DNA of 64,000 nt from Geosiphon pyriformis (Eukaryota > Glomeromycota > Glomeromycetes > Archaeosporales > Geosiphonaceae): positions 125,013 to 189,012 of the forward strand of contig JAAOMT010000269.1 in assembly GCA_016748015.1 (NCBI GenBank), in the 5' to 3' direction. The notes beneath the pieces are model-generated. The model saw nothing but the letters and a program-made list of their open reading frames with translations, did not search any database and was not told the DNA's origin. The position numbers and the translations under genes were made by a program. Below, piece by piece: positions 36,850-49,098 of the stretch; the first letter of the stretch is position 1; every line of letters starts with the position of its first letter.

Positions 36850-38427
36850 GATTAATTAAATTACTAAATTGTTTTAGTTTAGAATCCAAGTCACATGATC
36901 TGTTTATTACTAGATTTATGGCTTGGACATGATTAGCTTTGAGTTCAGCTGCTTCAAAATCTCTGGTATTTATAATGGTGGCTTGAAAGTCTGCTGGATG
37001 TAATAGACATATATATTAAAGAATACTATTGTACAGGCCTTTAATGAATTGGTTTAGGATTTGTGGCACTGTGAAATAATTAGCCTGTATTGCCTGAATT
37101 TGGTGCAGAATTCTGTGAAAGCATCCCAAGTAAGTAGTAACTGCTTCAGTTTTCCCTTGCTTAATAATAGTAAAAATGTTGGCTAAGTGTTTGATGCTGT
37201 TATTATTGCTGAAATATTGCTGAAATGCAAGCTTGGATGCATTGAAATCTTGGGGTTTGTTAACCAAGCTTTAATATCATAAGTTGGCAGTATTCTAGAA
37301 AAAATATGGAATGGCTTACATGGCTTTGGCATCATTTCATCTATTGGCTACAATGGCTTTTTCAACATTGTTTAACCACACTTGGGTGTTATTTTTTTCA
37401 TCCATGAACTTTTCAAGTTTTGCTATTGGGACATAGGCTATTGAATCTAAGTTTGGTTGTTGTTGTTATTGTTATTGTTGGAGGGTAACTGAATTTAAAG
37501 TTGTGGTGGTGGCTGTTGTGATGTGACAACTGGTGGTAGGTTGATGATGATTACTAAAAGTAAAGTATTATTGATTATTAATGTCAAGATTTGGATTGTT
37601 CTGATTTTGCTAATTATTGAGTTTGGGATTGTTCTAATTTTCCTGAGTTTAAATATTTGGGGTTTCAACTTCTGGGTTTTCTACAATTAGATTCTAATAA
37701 TTAAATTTCTGATTGTCATCTTCCTCTTCTTCTGATTTGGTTATCTCCCAGGGACTTATGGTTCTGAAATCTGGTTGAGGTGGTGGTGATCAAAATTCTG
37801 ATGGTATTGGAGATTATGATTTGAATTCTTCAAAGTAATTGCCATAAGTTCTCAATAATTCTGCTTTCTTTTGTTTACTTTAAAATAGGAGTCATCCAAA
37901 TGTTAATGTCACATTTGATGTAGGCACATCTGCTGATACAATATTGATAATACTTCTGAGTATGTAATGATATGATAGATATAGTAGAGATTCAATTCTT
38001 TGTTTTTTTCACATTAGTAATTGTATTCTTTTTGGAGTTGCTGTTAGTGTTTGTAACTTTTTTTTACTCTTATCTGCATAGGTAATAGGAAATTTTTGTT
38101 GAGTATATCTTTCAATTTCTTGATTAATTTTTCTGATAATTGGTGCAAAATTGTGATTTCATGGTAAGCTGGTATGTTAGATTAATTCTGTATAAAAATT
38201 TTTACTTGCTGATTTAATGTCAACTGGTCTTCCTAAAAAATCTGTAATTCTTTTATTGACATAAAAATTGAAGGCTGATTCTACTGAATAATGGTTGTTG
38301 GTTAAGCCAATTGTTGGCTGTATTGTTGAAATAAAAATTTAGCAAATCCTAAATGGTTTGTCCCTATTATTTCTGATTCTGCCACTTTTGGATAATTGTT
38401 GTTAGTGCTGGTTCTCTGTAAAATTAT
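36850..38427 (-). pseudogene. Gypsy-2 gag region, broken
   Basis: The frame at 37016-37267 matches the retrotransposon capsid pattern (AFQQYFSNNNSIKHLANIF, TYLGCFHRILHQIQ, LNQFIKGLYNSIL). Upstream in element sense, about 37300-38400 encodes a Gln/Asn/Pro-rich N-terminal part with many stops. The open frame on the plus strand at 36355-36855 is an antisense shadow of the gag-protease linker. Confidence 0.75.
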
Positions 38428-38445
38428 ACTTCACAGAGAGCACCA
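38428..38445 (-). other. Putative primer-binding site of Gypsy-2
   Basis: The minus strand reads TGGTGCTCTCTGTGAAGT two bases inside the 5' LTR. It starts with TGG and resembles the Gypsy-1 site, so both families may use the same tRNA. Confidence 0.6.
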
Positions 38446-38447
38446 AA

Positions 38448-39202
38448 TGTTACAAATAATTATTTGGGATCTCAAAGCAAATAACAAACCTGTAACTTGG
38501 TGCTCAATTGCTATAATAATGTTGATTTCTGAAGGTTATTTGTATCTGAAGGTTTGGGTTAAGTTCTTTGTATAATGAATAGAGACTCACTATGATTAGT
38601 GTTGGTTGATTTCTCAAGTTATTTTTCCCAATTTCTGTTTTCTGTATAGTGGCTGGTTTAATCTGGCAGTTATGCCCTTCTGATAAGCTATTTATTAATA
38701 TATATATAATTCTATTCTTATTTCTGAGTCTTTTATCAGGCTATTTGTAACATCAATAACTTAGTGTTTTAATTCTTTTAATCAATTAGTACACAACAAC
38801 AAAAGAAAAAAAAATAAAAAAAATAAAAAAAAATAAGCCAAGACAATTGCAAGTTAATATCTTATCAATAGCTATAATCAAGAGCTATTGTTTTAATGTA
38901 ATTAAGTATTAATTACTATTAATATGAAGTGTTGATAGTGAAGGGTAAATTGAGATAGTGAATAATTATTTATTGATATATGTGATATGGAAGGTTGCTT
39001 AGATTAAATCTAAACTAAGAAGTCTGTCTTTTCTATTTTTAATACTACTGCTATATATACATAATTAAGATTTCTCAATTCCTTTATTCTTCACACCAGA
39101 AATCTTAGAATTTCTGGAATCCTGGAATTCCATATTTACTATGTCTACCTTTGATTGACTAATTTTATATACTAATATTCTTCCTATATTCTATGAGTAA
39201 TA
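38448..39202 (-). repeat. Gypsy-2 5' LTR
   Basis: 755 bp, collinear with 29339-30149. The end reads GAGTAATA where the partner has AAGTAACA. It is followed by TCAT and then LINE copy D sequence. Confidence 0.88.
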
Positions 39203-39206
39203 TCAT

Positions 39207-39292
39207 ATTCCAAATTTTTTTTTCATTATAAAAGTATAAATTCAGTCAGTTTATTGCTCAACTATAAACTGCAGCAAACAAAGTTTTTTTTT
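39207..39292 (-). pseudogene. LINE copy D, small RT piece to the right of Gypsy-2
   Basis: The minus strand of this short segment aligns with the RT catalytic box region of copy A, from about FVDDTIWVGSS to the start of FRINN. It joins the RT piece that ends at 29338 on the other side of Gypsy-2. The box is destroyed. Sequence similar to the LINE stops at about 39292, where another element relic begins. Confidence 0.65.
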
Positions 39293-41674
39293 GGGCTCAG
39301 TTATTAATTAGAATAGTGTATTAACAAAATTTATTATATGTTTTTTTTCTGCCAAAAACATTATTTTATAATTCTTTATCTGGTAAAATTTTGCCTATGT
39401 AAAACATAACATATTGTTTCATTTGTCTTGTCATTTTGGTTATCTAAATTATTTTAACATACAAAATTAACAATAGTATCTGGTGGCAGTAAATTATACT
39501 TTATCATTTCTAATACAAATATTTATTAAGGATAACTTCTTTCTATAATTAACACAGATTAATTTTAGAGATTGATATAGTTAATTTTATTGATTTATGA
39601 TTAAATAGATTGATGGTAATTTCTGAGGTTCTTTGTTAGCTCTTCTTTTACTTTTTTTTTTAGATAGAAGGTAATAGTAGTTTTGTCTTATAATTATCAG
39701 CCCAAAAAATTTGACAAGTTTCTAAAATAGACCAGAGAGTATGCTCTTTGAATTTAATTAGAGATTATTTTGAAGCTGCTATTTTAAAGTATTTACATAT
39801 AGCAAATACTTTTATATGTTGTTTATTAAAGATGATCAAAAGTTTTTGGATGTTTTAGTCAAGCATGGTGTAAGTTTTAGCTAACTAATTATTTTTTATA
39901 AGAACTTAATACTAAGTAGTTTTTATAATAAGTATTTTAATTGAAATGCTAATACTGTAAATATTGAAAAAAAAATTGTTAATCTCTCTTATTGGTGTTT
40001 TGATATTTCTATTTGTAATAATTATTTTAACAATAACAGCACAATCTACTTAGTAATCTAGTTGATTCATGAATTGTTTTGTGATTATATTGCTTGTAGA
40101 TTTATTGTCAAGTATTAATTTAATGTTTAATTGTCTTATTCTAACATTAGTATATATTGTCATAATTGGCTTATTCTGATTAATAACAGCTTCACTAAAA
40201 AAATTAGCAATGTTTAGACTGTTAATATTAAATAGAAATATAATGGCCAGAATATTATTCTTAATAATTATGGCAAAAAGAATTATTTTTAGTAATCTAA
40301 TTGGTATTTTAAAAAAGAGGATTAGTAATTCTAATTACATTTTTTTTCAAAGATGTAGCATTACAAAAATCTAAAGTTTTTATAAAACCAAAATATGAAG
40401 TTTGATTTAAGTATCTTGCTAATACTATTCAAAGTAATATATTATTATAATATACTGATTTAAATGTTCTGCTAATAGGTTGTATTTAATTTCTACTGGT
40501 GTTTTGCTATCTCTAATTATAGTCAATGACTTAGAGTCTGTGTTTATTATATATTAGAGCCTAGTATTGAAATGTTGTTTGTGCTATTGCTTATAAAAGC
40601 TAATAATAAATCAAATATTGTTAAAATCAATACTATAGTTGTAAGTATTATAATAACAAATATTGGAATCTTATAGTTTAGAAATATCTTAATTGTAATT
40701 AATTTTGACTTTTTTGGTTTTAATTGGCTAGTTTTTTTTTGCAATCTTTTGTAATGTGTTCAAATTTTTGATATTAGTAACAATTACAAAGATCTAATCT
40801 TCAAAGTTGTTGTTGTTATTATTAATTCTGTTATTGTTAATAGTTATTGAAGTTATTTTTATGTTGTAATTGATATATTTCTGAGTTTTCTGTTAAGAAT
40901 TTCTTAATTTTCTAAGCCAATTTTTTATTTAATTGAATAAGTTTGATATTAATATTTGATGTTTTATTTATAACTAAGTTAGCAGTTTAAATATAATTGG
41001 CTTTTTGCTTTGCTAATTCAAAGTTATAGGCAAGTATTACAGCTTTTTATAGATTATTCAGATGGTATGGTTTTATAAATTGTAAGATACTACTTCTTAA
41101 TCTTTTAATAAATTGGTTAAAAATTTGTCTGAAGATGTAGTAATCTCTTTTAATTTCTGAATTTGGCAAAAAATTAGATTAAATTGTCCAAGATAAATAA
41201 TTATTGCTTTATAATCTTTCTGTTTTATTACATTAAACTGATTTTGTAGTCTAATAAGCATATTAAGGTTATAAAAGTATTGTAAAAAAGTGAGTTTGAA
41301 AACAGCAAAGTTAGTTAGTTTTTTTTTAAAACTTTGGTATTATGAGTTTGCAATTCTTGTCAAAAAGAATGGTAGAACTTGGATTGTTTTGGCCTTATCT
41401 TAATTATTAATTCTGATTGCTTTTTTAGTTTTTGTAATTTAAATATATGTGTTTTTTTTACAAAAAAATTTTTTTAGTTTGGTAATATCTCTGTAAGCCA
41501 TGATTTAAGTGATAAAAATTGGTTTAATTGTTGACAAAAAAGATATTAACAAAGGTATATCTGGTTGTTTTGTTGTGTTTATAGCTAATTGTTTTTTTTA
41601 TTAATAAAATTAATAAGTTATAAGATAATTGTTCTGTTTAAAAATATAGTAGTTGATTTATTTAGAAATAATAT
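39293..41674 (-). mobile_element. Relic of a Gypsy-2 family internal region
   Basis: The sequence is collinear with Gypsy-2 from the cysteine-rich region (about 35080) through the protease (about 40020-40130 matches 35960-36030) to the capsid and N-terminal gag (about 41050-41440 matches 37020-37400). Similarity is clear at DNA level, but nearly all C and G have been lost, and no frame over 65 codons remains. LTRs, dUTPase, RT and integrase are not present here. The right boundary is the inverted solo LTR. Confidence 0.75.
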
Positions 41675-42458
41675 TGTTATTTATAAAAAATAGAAATTAT
41701 AATAATAAGTAAAATAGCCAATCAAAAATAGATATAATAAAAAAAAAATTCAAGATTTCTTTTAAGGAATGGCAAAATTTCAGAATTTCAGAATTTTTTT
41801 CAAGAAATTTTATATAACATAAATTATGTATATATAATAAAAGTATTAAAAACAGAAAAAAAAATTCAATTCAATTTAGAACAATAATACTCTTTCTTTT
41901 AAAAGATAGTTTTTTATGACTTGAAATAAAATCACATCAATATTAATAAAATATCTAATTATTATTAAACTTATGTTATCATTACTTGATTAAGAATATT
42001 AATCATTTTTACTATTATTAATACTCTATATTGATAGAATCTAATACTTAACCACACTAGATCAATAGCTTTTAATTATGACTATTGATAAAATATTAAT
42101 TTTTTTTTATTTTTTTTTATTTTCTTTTGTTGTTTTTTTGTTGTTTATTAATTGATTAAAAAAATTAAATATTAAGTATTTGATGTCAAAAATAGTCTGG
42201 TAAAAAACCCAGAAAAAAAAAGTAGAAATTTAAGAATAGCTTACCAAAAAAACATAACTGCCAGAATAAACTGGCCACCATGCTAAAGAAAAAAATTCAC
42301 AGAAAAAATCATCAATTAAATCTCTGTTTATTATATAAAGAATTTAACCAAAATTTTTAGACTTTAAAATCTTTAAAAATTACTAATATTTCTAGCTATT
42401 AAGTACTAAGTTATGGATTTGTTATTTGTTCCAACACTTCAAATAATTACTTATAACA
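41675..42458 (+). repeat. Inverted solo LTR of the Gypsy-2 family
   Basis: The reverse complement of this 784-bp segment is collinear with the Gypsy-2 LTR from TGTTATAAGT to AAATAACA. Orientation is opposite to Gypsy-2. Flanks ATAT (41671-41674) and ATGT (42459-42462) look like a 4-bp target duplication with one transition. No internal element sequence is attached, so this is a solo LTR left by recombination, inserted into the neighbouring relic. Confidence 0.8.
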
Positions 42459-44282
42459 ATGTTAACAGTTGTGTCCAAAAAGAAGTGCTTTTATCAGGTT
42501 TATTGGCTGTTGGAATGAAATTTTCAAATAATAATTTGTATTTTCCTTAAAATTTAGTCCAAAAATTTTGGTTATAGTCTTAAATATATAGAGTTCTGGA
42601 AGTTTTTGGAGTTTTTGATTGTGTTTCAATGAATTAATTGAGCAAGATTCTATTTCTTAGTATCTGGTAGTATAAAAAAGTAAGTAGTAAGAGAAGTCTT
42701 GATTTTTTGTTGACTATAGACCAAATTTTTTTTTGTGTGGCTTGTGTATCTTTGAATTCAGATTTGGATTTTTTGAAGTTGAGTCTTGATAATTGTCTTC
42801 TTTTTATTTAAGAATACTGTTTGCTAGTGTATTCTTGAATTTTTTAATCAATTATTAAAAAAGTCTCAACTATAGTCTGAATAATAGTTAAGATTGAGTA
42901 TATTAGTAATTTTTGATAGATTTGTTTTCTAAGTTTTCTTATGTCTGTTTTTTAGCTTAATAAATAGTCAATTTTAACATATATATAGTGACAAAAATTA
43001 TTTTCTGTAATAATAGTCTCTAATAATATTCTTAAGTTTTTTTTAAAGTATTGAAATAATGCTTTTTTGAATAGTAAGTAATCTTTTTTTATAGTTTTAA
43101 TAGTTGTCACTTTTGTGAATTTTTGGAGTGTTCTGTCTTTGTAAAATTTATAACTTTACAGAAACTATTAAACTTGGTAGAATGTTGTGATAATATTTAG
43201 TGTTTTAAATTTAAATAATAAAAAGCTTAAAATTTTCTATTTTAAATACTTGAGATAAATTGATGATATTAGTTTTTAAAGATTTTTGCTAATTTTATTT
43301 GTAAAGTTTTTTGGTTATAAGACACAGAAAAATATTTGGCTATTTGTGACTTAAGTATGTAAACTATCTTTTTCAAGCTAGTTAAGTACAATTACTAGAG
43401 TCTGGTAGTGTTTTTTTGTTATTCTGATAAGCTAACAAAATAATATTAATATTCAATCTTAAAAAGAGATTTTTTTTTACCAGCTATCATAAAATCTATT
43501 CTTAGACAGTTAATTTTACAATATTGTTGTTCTACAAAAGAATAAAAATAAAAAATAAAAATAAATAAAAATAAATAAAAAATAAATAAAAATAAATAAA
43601 AAAAATTAGCATTATTAATTGCTATAATTAAAAATAATTGGTCCAAATTATTATTGTTTGAAGTATTTTATGTTAAAAATATCTAACCAACAAAAATAGA
43701 AAACCAATTAATTTAATTTTAAATATAGAATTTATAAATTATATATGAGTAAGTTTGGGATTTTGAATATTTTTTTTCTTTGAAATAATATAAATATATA
43801 AATAAGATAAATCTAATAGATATAAATAAAAGAATATATTTTTTTTTTGTCTTTTTGTTTGTTTTTTCTATTCTACTAAAACTATTTATTTTTATATATA
43901 TTTTTAGTTTTACAAAATTGCTTTTGATTATTTGTTATTACTAATTATTACTTATTATTTCTGTTGTTGTTTTGTTTTTTATACTATAATTAATTATTCT
44001 ATATTATAACTAGCTATTCTATGTTATTTTACATTATTGTGTATTATCTTATATTATTTTAAGTTATAATGTGTTATTTTGTATTATTATGTTTTTTTAA
44101 ATTATCATATTTTCTAATTATATTTTTTCAATATTTTTTGAATTGGTTTTTTTATTCAGATAACAATAGTTAAAAAAATTTATTTTATTATAATATATAT
44201 ACAAAACACTTAAATAATATTTGTAATAAAGTTTTTTTTAATTATAATAGATAATTTTCTATGTAAAGCTTTTATTATTATT
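42459..44282. other. AT-rich region, possibly the remainder of the Gypsy relic
   Basis: No reading frame resembles a known protein. The first kilobase has the T-rich strand bias of a minus-strand gag region, and may be the N-terminal part of the relic cut by the solo LTR. I could not align it with confidence. A degenerate AAATA/AAAT simple repeat lies at about 43545-43605. Confidence 0.45.
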
Positions 44283-44879
44283 ATTTTTTTTATTTAACAA
44301 GCAAAGTCCAAACACTGCCTAGTAATAATACATCAAAATAATAATCTATACTAAGTGTGAATCATGCTTTTTCTATACGTGACTAGCCACTCAAGCCAAC
44401 TAGGACAATGCTATACACCTATGTACACAGAAACCAAATTACCTATATCTGAAAAAAACCGACAGAAACTGCACAACCTAAAACTAATACCAAACGCATT
44501 GTCAATACTAAGCAACCTAATTACATTGGCTAAAAGTGTTGACACACCACCAGACACTGAAACAGAGATTGAACTATCACGAGAGATCAGATCATATTTT
44601 TCCATAAAAACTCAATGTTTAAAGCAGACTAGCCAAATATTATTTCTAAAAGACAAGCACAAACTATGAACAAACTCAACTATCTTATCAGATGCAGTTT
44701 TAGAGTTATCAAAACAAGAAGCAGCCTCCTGGTACTAATCCACAAGCACAAAACCTTTGCACAGTAAAGCAACCAATCCCAAATTGGTCAAACAATTAAA
44801 TAACATTTGTAACACACAAGAAAAGGCATAAGATAGACTAGAAACAACTCTCCAAGCAGAAGCAAAATCAACAAACAAC

Positions 44880-47800
44880 TAAAGCTGAGCAGTTGCATCA
44901 AATGCACAAGAAAAAACATGGTTTGACACCTCAATGTCACCACAATACAGACACACTACACTGGGGTAACATTTATCATAAAGGCGTTTGCAAACAGCAA
45001 CAGGCAGTCTATGATATAAAGCTTTCATGAAATAAAAATAGAAACCAGCAGAGTGGCAACTCATAAAGCCAGCAGTCATGTGAAAGTCAGGATGCCAAAC
45101 AAGAGATAATTTGTACCAATCAATATTTATGAGCAAATGACTGTTCACAATCTTGGCACCAAAGCCTACTTTCCAACTCGTGTAATAGATAAACCAAAAA
45201 ACATTATGAACAAAGTGTTTAGAGTTTCCAGAAACAATATTGCCATTAGCCAAAACAAAACATTCCTTAAGCCAGGAAGGGAGGAACCAGCCTGAATAAG
45301 AAGAGACACCAGTAAGCAAGTCAGCCTAAACATTACCCAAAACACCTGAGTGTTTTTTAATCTTATACCAGCCAACATTCAAATTCCTTTTACATATGAT
45401 GCCAGCAATATGTCGACATTTGACCCAGCATTTGTTCTGGAAATCTGGAGCCAACAACAATAATTCAGCTTCACACATATCCAAAGCAGCTTGACTGTTA
45501 GAGAATAGATAGACCGAACTCAAACTAGGCACACACTCAAAGGCCAATGCAATGGCCTAAAGCTTAGCCAATGTAGAAAACATTATGCCAATTATCTCCA
45601 CCCCAAGCCCCAAGTTAATGTCCTTGAAGAATGCAGTAGTGCCAACTTTCATATTAACACTCCCTATGCCACAAAAAAAACCATCTGTGTACACAAAAAA
45701 GCCAGAGACATCAATGCCAGACAATTGATCACGCACTGTTCTAAACTCATAAGATTCAAGAATGTTCTTTGCAGCAGCATCATCCAGAAATAAAGAGCAG
45801 GCATTAAGAGAACCAAAATCATGGAGATACCAAATGGTAGCAACAAACCAGACAAAAACAAAACCACACAGATCAAGTCTTTTCTACCACTTGAAAGTCT
45901 TCTAGCTAAAAACAGTACCATTACGGCACCAAATCTGCTCAACAAAAGCAATACCATAACGTCAAAGAGAGAAAAGACACCTGGAATACATCGACTTATC
46001 AAGGACACCAGATAAAAGAGTTTTGCACTGGAAGTGAAAAGCATTACACATAAAATTGCCCAGAGACAAACCAGAACCAAAAAATATCTGAACCACACCT
46101 GCCAAGAAGTTGTTCAAAGAATTAACACTAATGCAAACTGGAGAGCACAAAGGATACACAGGATGCCAACTCAAGACCTATAAGTCATGTAATCTATGCC
46201 TGAACAGTTGGCCCAAAATCCCAACAGAGTTGGCAAAACACACCACAGCAGCAATCTTGCTTTTGGCTTGGATCTGCTCAAAAGTCTTTAAGCCATAAAA
46301 TGAAGAATAGTGCAAAACATTATTAGGAAAGTCCAGAAGCAGACCTGATTTCAATTTCAGGTTTTTTCGAATTAAAACATCCCACTTTTGGCATGCACTA
46401 GCAGAAACAAAGCTAAACTGGGTCCTGTAACCAATGATAGAATAAAGAACTGCTGAAACCAGGTAAAAGAACTGTTTGTCTGAAATTGCTTTTCTTAAAA
46501 CAAGGTTGGCAAAAAACTGTACATCTGAATATGCTTTAGCCAAGCTAGGCTTAGATAACCCATCAGAAGAAAAAAAAATACCCAGATATTAGTGAGACAC
46601 CCTCTTTTTGGCAATAAAAATAGGAGTGTTACTGACAGATAAAAAAGAAGCCACCACTCTGCAATTAATCAGGATCACTACAGTTTTGTTGTTGTTGATT
46701 GAGATATTATTCATCTTGAAAAATTTACTGGCAACATCAAGAATGTGTTGTGTAGCCATCTGACTAGAACCAATCCATATAATATTATTGACAAAAGCAC
46801 CTGCAGTAAGAAAAGAGGTCAAACTATTCTGAGGATTTATGCAGCCAGTCTTGGCAACATGATGCGAATTTAGCCTATAACCACACACTGCTTCTTGCCT
46901 TTTTACTTTGCACAGCAAAATGTCATAAAAAATATGCCAAAAAAGAGGTAAAAACACTTCTCCCTGATTCAAGCCATCATGAACACTATAACCATCAGTC
47001 AACCCAAAATCAGTTATTATTCTGTTCGTGCAGTCATTGTGAATACACCCAAAAAATCTTATGAATCTACCACATATTTTGATTCTAATCAAACTTCTCC
47101 TCAGATGTTCTCAACCAACCAAGTCATATGCCTTCCTTATGTCTTGCAAAACTAATCAAAGTTCATGATTCTTTTCTAAAGCATCCTCTACCACTGAACC
47201 AATAGCAAAAATAGGAGACTGTGTTGTTGTACCTTTAAGAACTAAGAAGTTGTCACCACAAAAAACATTGTGCTTACTATATGCCACAGAGATCCTATCA
47301 GAAAAAATTTTTGAAAGAATTTTACAGACAGTTTCAATTAGTGTTATGGGCTGAGTATTTGTAAAAACTCTCTTCCAGTCATAGGGTTTGGGAATCATAG
47401 ATATTCAAGTCTCCTTCCAAGGACCCAGAACAGATTTACAAATCAAACAAGAGTTTAAAAGCACCAATAGCAAATCCAGAACAGACTTGTCACAATGTTT
47501 CTACAATTCATTTGTGATATCAGAAAGACTGGCAGCTTTATTATCAGGCAAACTCAGAACCACACCAAGAAATTCTTCCACCTCAATTGGAAACATAACA
47601 TTCGAAAAGGCATCATCAAAGACATAATTCAAGGGTTGAAGCTGGCAATACCATTCATCTGAAATATTGTCAACCACTACACACTTTCTGGTCTAGCCTT
47701 CCATAATTCTATCAATATGTAATTTAACCAAACTAGGCTCCAAAATGAGATTTTTATCCACAACTAAATGATCTAATGTGACTTTGCAAAAAGGCCGCTC

Positions 47801-49098
47801 AAGTACACTTCTAATAATTTGGCTCTTATTCAACTCAAAGTTTTCTATCCTTTTGTCAATAGCTAATCTGATTTGAGAATCCCTAGCATGTTTTGATTCC
47901 ATCATCTTAAGGAAATGATAAGACTTTCTAATCCTCGCCAAGACTGATCTAATAGCATCAAAATGAGATCTCAAAAAAAGAAGAAATTTAATAGCAGAAG
48001 CATTAACAGAGTCCAAAGATGCCCACACATCCAACAAAAAAACAAATTTAATAGATAACACAAAACGTAAAGCCTTCACCAATTTAGAAACCAAAAGTTC
48101 CAATTTATGATAATGGGAAGAGCTCTTGGTATAACCACCATCAAAATCTTTAGACCAGATTCTTGAGAAAACTTCATTTGCTGAGAAGCAAATGGCTTTG
48201 CAAATACTATCCCACATGCCATCCAGATCAAACAAACAATGACAATTTGTAAATTTATCAGAAAACATGGCAAAATTATCATGAGATGCAATCCTATACC
48301 ACTCCTATTTGGCCCCATCAGTATTTTTGACATTAAATTTCCATTTGTTTTTATTGGCCTAAACATGAATAGCTCTTAAAACAGGATCCAAAATTTCAGC
48401 AAGACCAATTGTAATTTGAACAGAACTATGATCAGTACTAAAGAATTCATACACATCCACAACATGCCCATTTACTAAAGCATTACTCAAACTTTGGGAA
48501 ATGAAAATGTAATCAATAGTTTTCTCAACACCCCTAAAATTCTTCCAAGTAGGAGCCTTAATATAAGAACTATTAACCAATATATTGACTAGACCTAAAT
48601 CCATACACTTACTAAAGCTAGAACTACGTTTGTTCTTATTCTCATGAAGTCACCACCTAAAATAACAAATGTACTTTCATTACTAGCTCTGACAATAAAA
48701 GAATTGACAAGACCAGTCTAAATTACATGCTTATCCAGAAAAGTCTCTGCATACAAACCCAATACAGAAACAGATTGTTTGTTTTTGAACAACAAACGGA
48801 CCATTAAAAGCCTACCCGGAATCTCAAAGATTTTTGAAACATGTTTGGCTAAATTCTCATTTATGATTAAAGTGACACCCACTCCTAAAAACCTAGCATC
48901 CAGACCTGAAGTGAACACCCTAACACCAGAAAACTTATTTGCAATCTAAGGCTTAACACTGGAACAAAGCTTAGTCTCAGTAATTATTGAAATGTCATTA
49001 TTTGAAACCTTGTGCTATCTAATAATGTCATCCTGCTTGGCAGAGACATTTATACTTCTAACATTACAAGTAGTAATTTTCCAAGCTAAACTACTCAT
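44880..49098 (-). pseudogene. LINE copy C ORF2: endonuclease, RT, RNase H, broken
   Basis: The ATG at 49096-49098 overlaps the ORF1 stop as ATGA. Endonuclease pieces are at 48718-48918 and 48359-48604 (APTWKNFRGVEKTIDYIFIS, STDHSSV). The RT lead-in is at 47693-48268, the palm at 47156-47398 (MIPKPYDWKRVF, TQPITLIET) and at 46589-47092 (GLNQGEVFLPLFW). The catalytic box reads AFVNNIIW instead of FVDD, and 46178-46543 follows. RNase H at 45326-45547 shows SNSQ for SDSQ. An upstream segment reads YTDG for YTDES. The C-terminal finger is intact in pattern (CLYCGDIEVSNHVFSC, 44879-45319). Both RT catalytic Asp residues are Asn, each explained by G to A. Confidence 0.88.

Larger units (their letters stand above)
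29335..39206 (-). mobile_element. Gypsy-2: dUTPase-carrying Ty3/Gypsy retrotransposon, inactivated
   Basis: LTRs at 29339-30149 and 38448-39202 start TGTTACAA and end GTAACA or GTAATA. Flanking 4-bp sequences are CCAT and TCAT, a target duplication with one transition. The element lies inside the RT of LINE copy D, in the same orientation. Minus-strand order is gag, protease, cysteine-rich region, dUTPase, RT, RNase H, integrase. A purine-rich tract (A(9)GAAATAA) precedes the 3' LTR. Stops are scattered through every domain, the RT box reads YLDN and the protease loop NSGS. It is the longest element here (9864 bp between LTR ends). Confidence 0.9.

Noticed and set aside
36355-36855. 166-codon plus-strand frame with hydrophobic segments
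   Set aside because: It is antisense to the gag-protease linker of Gypsy-2 and arises from the T-rich complement strand. No family similarity, and no independent promoter or start context.
43446-43646. Minus-strand frame of Phe/Tyr/Leu
   Set aside because: It is a translation of an AAATA-type simple repeat.
45821-46298. Plus-strand frames rich in Lys, Asn and Thr
   Set aside because: Antisense to LINE copy C ORF2. Only the minus strand shows conserved RT and RNase H order.
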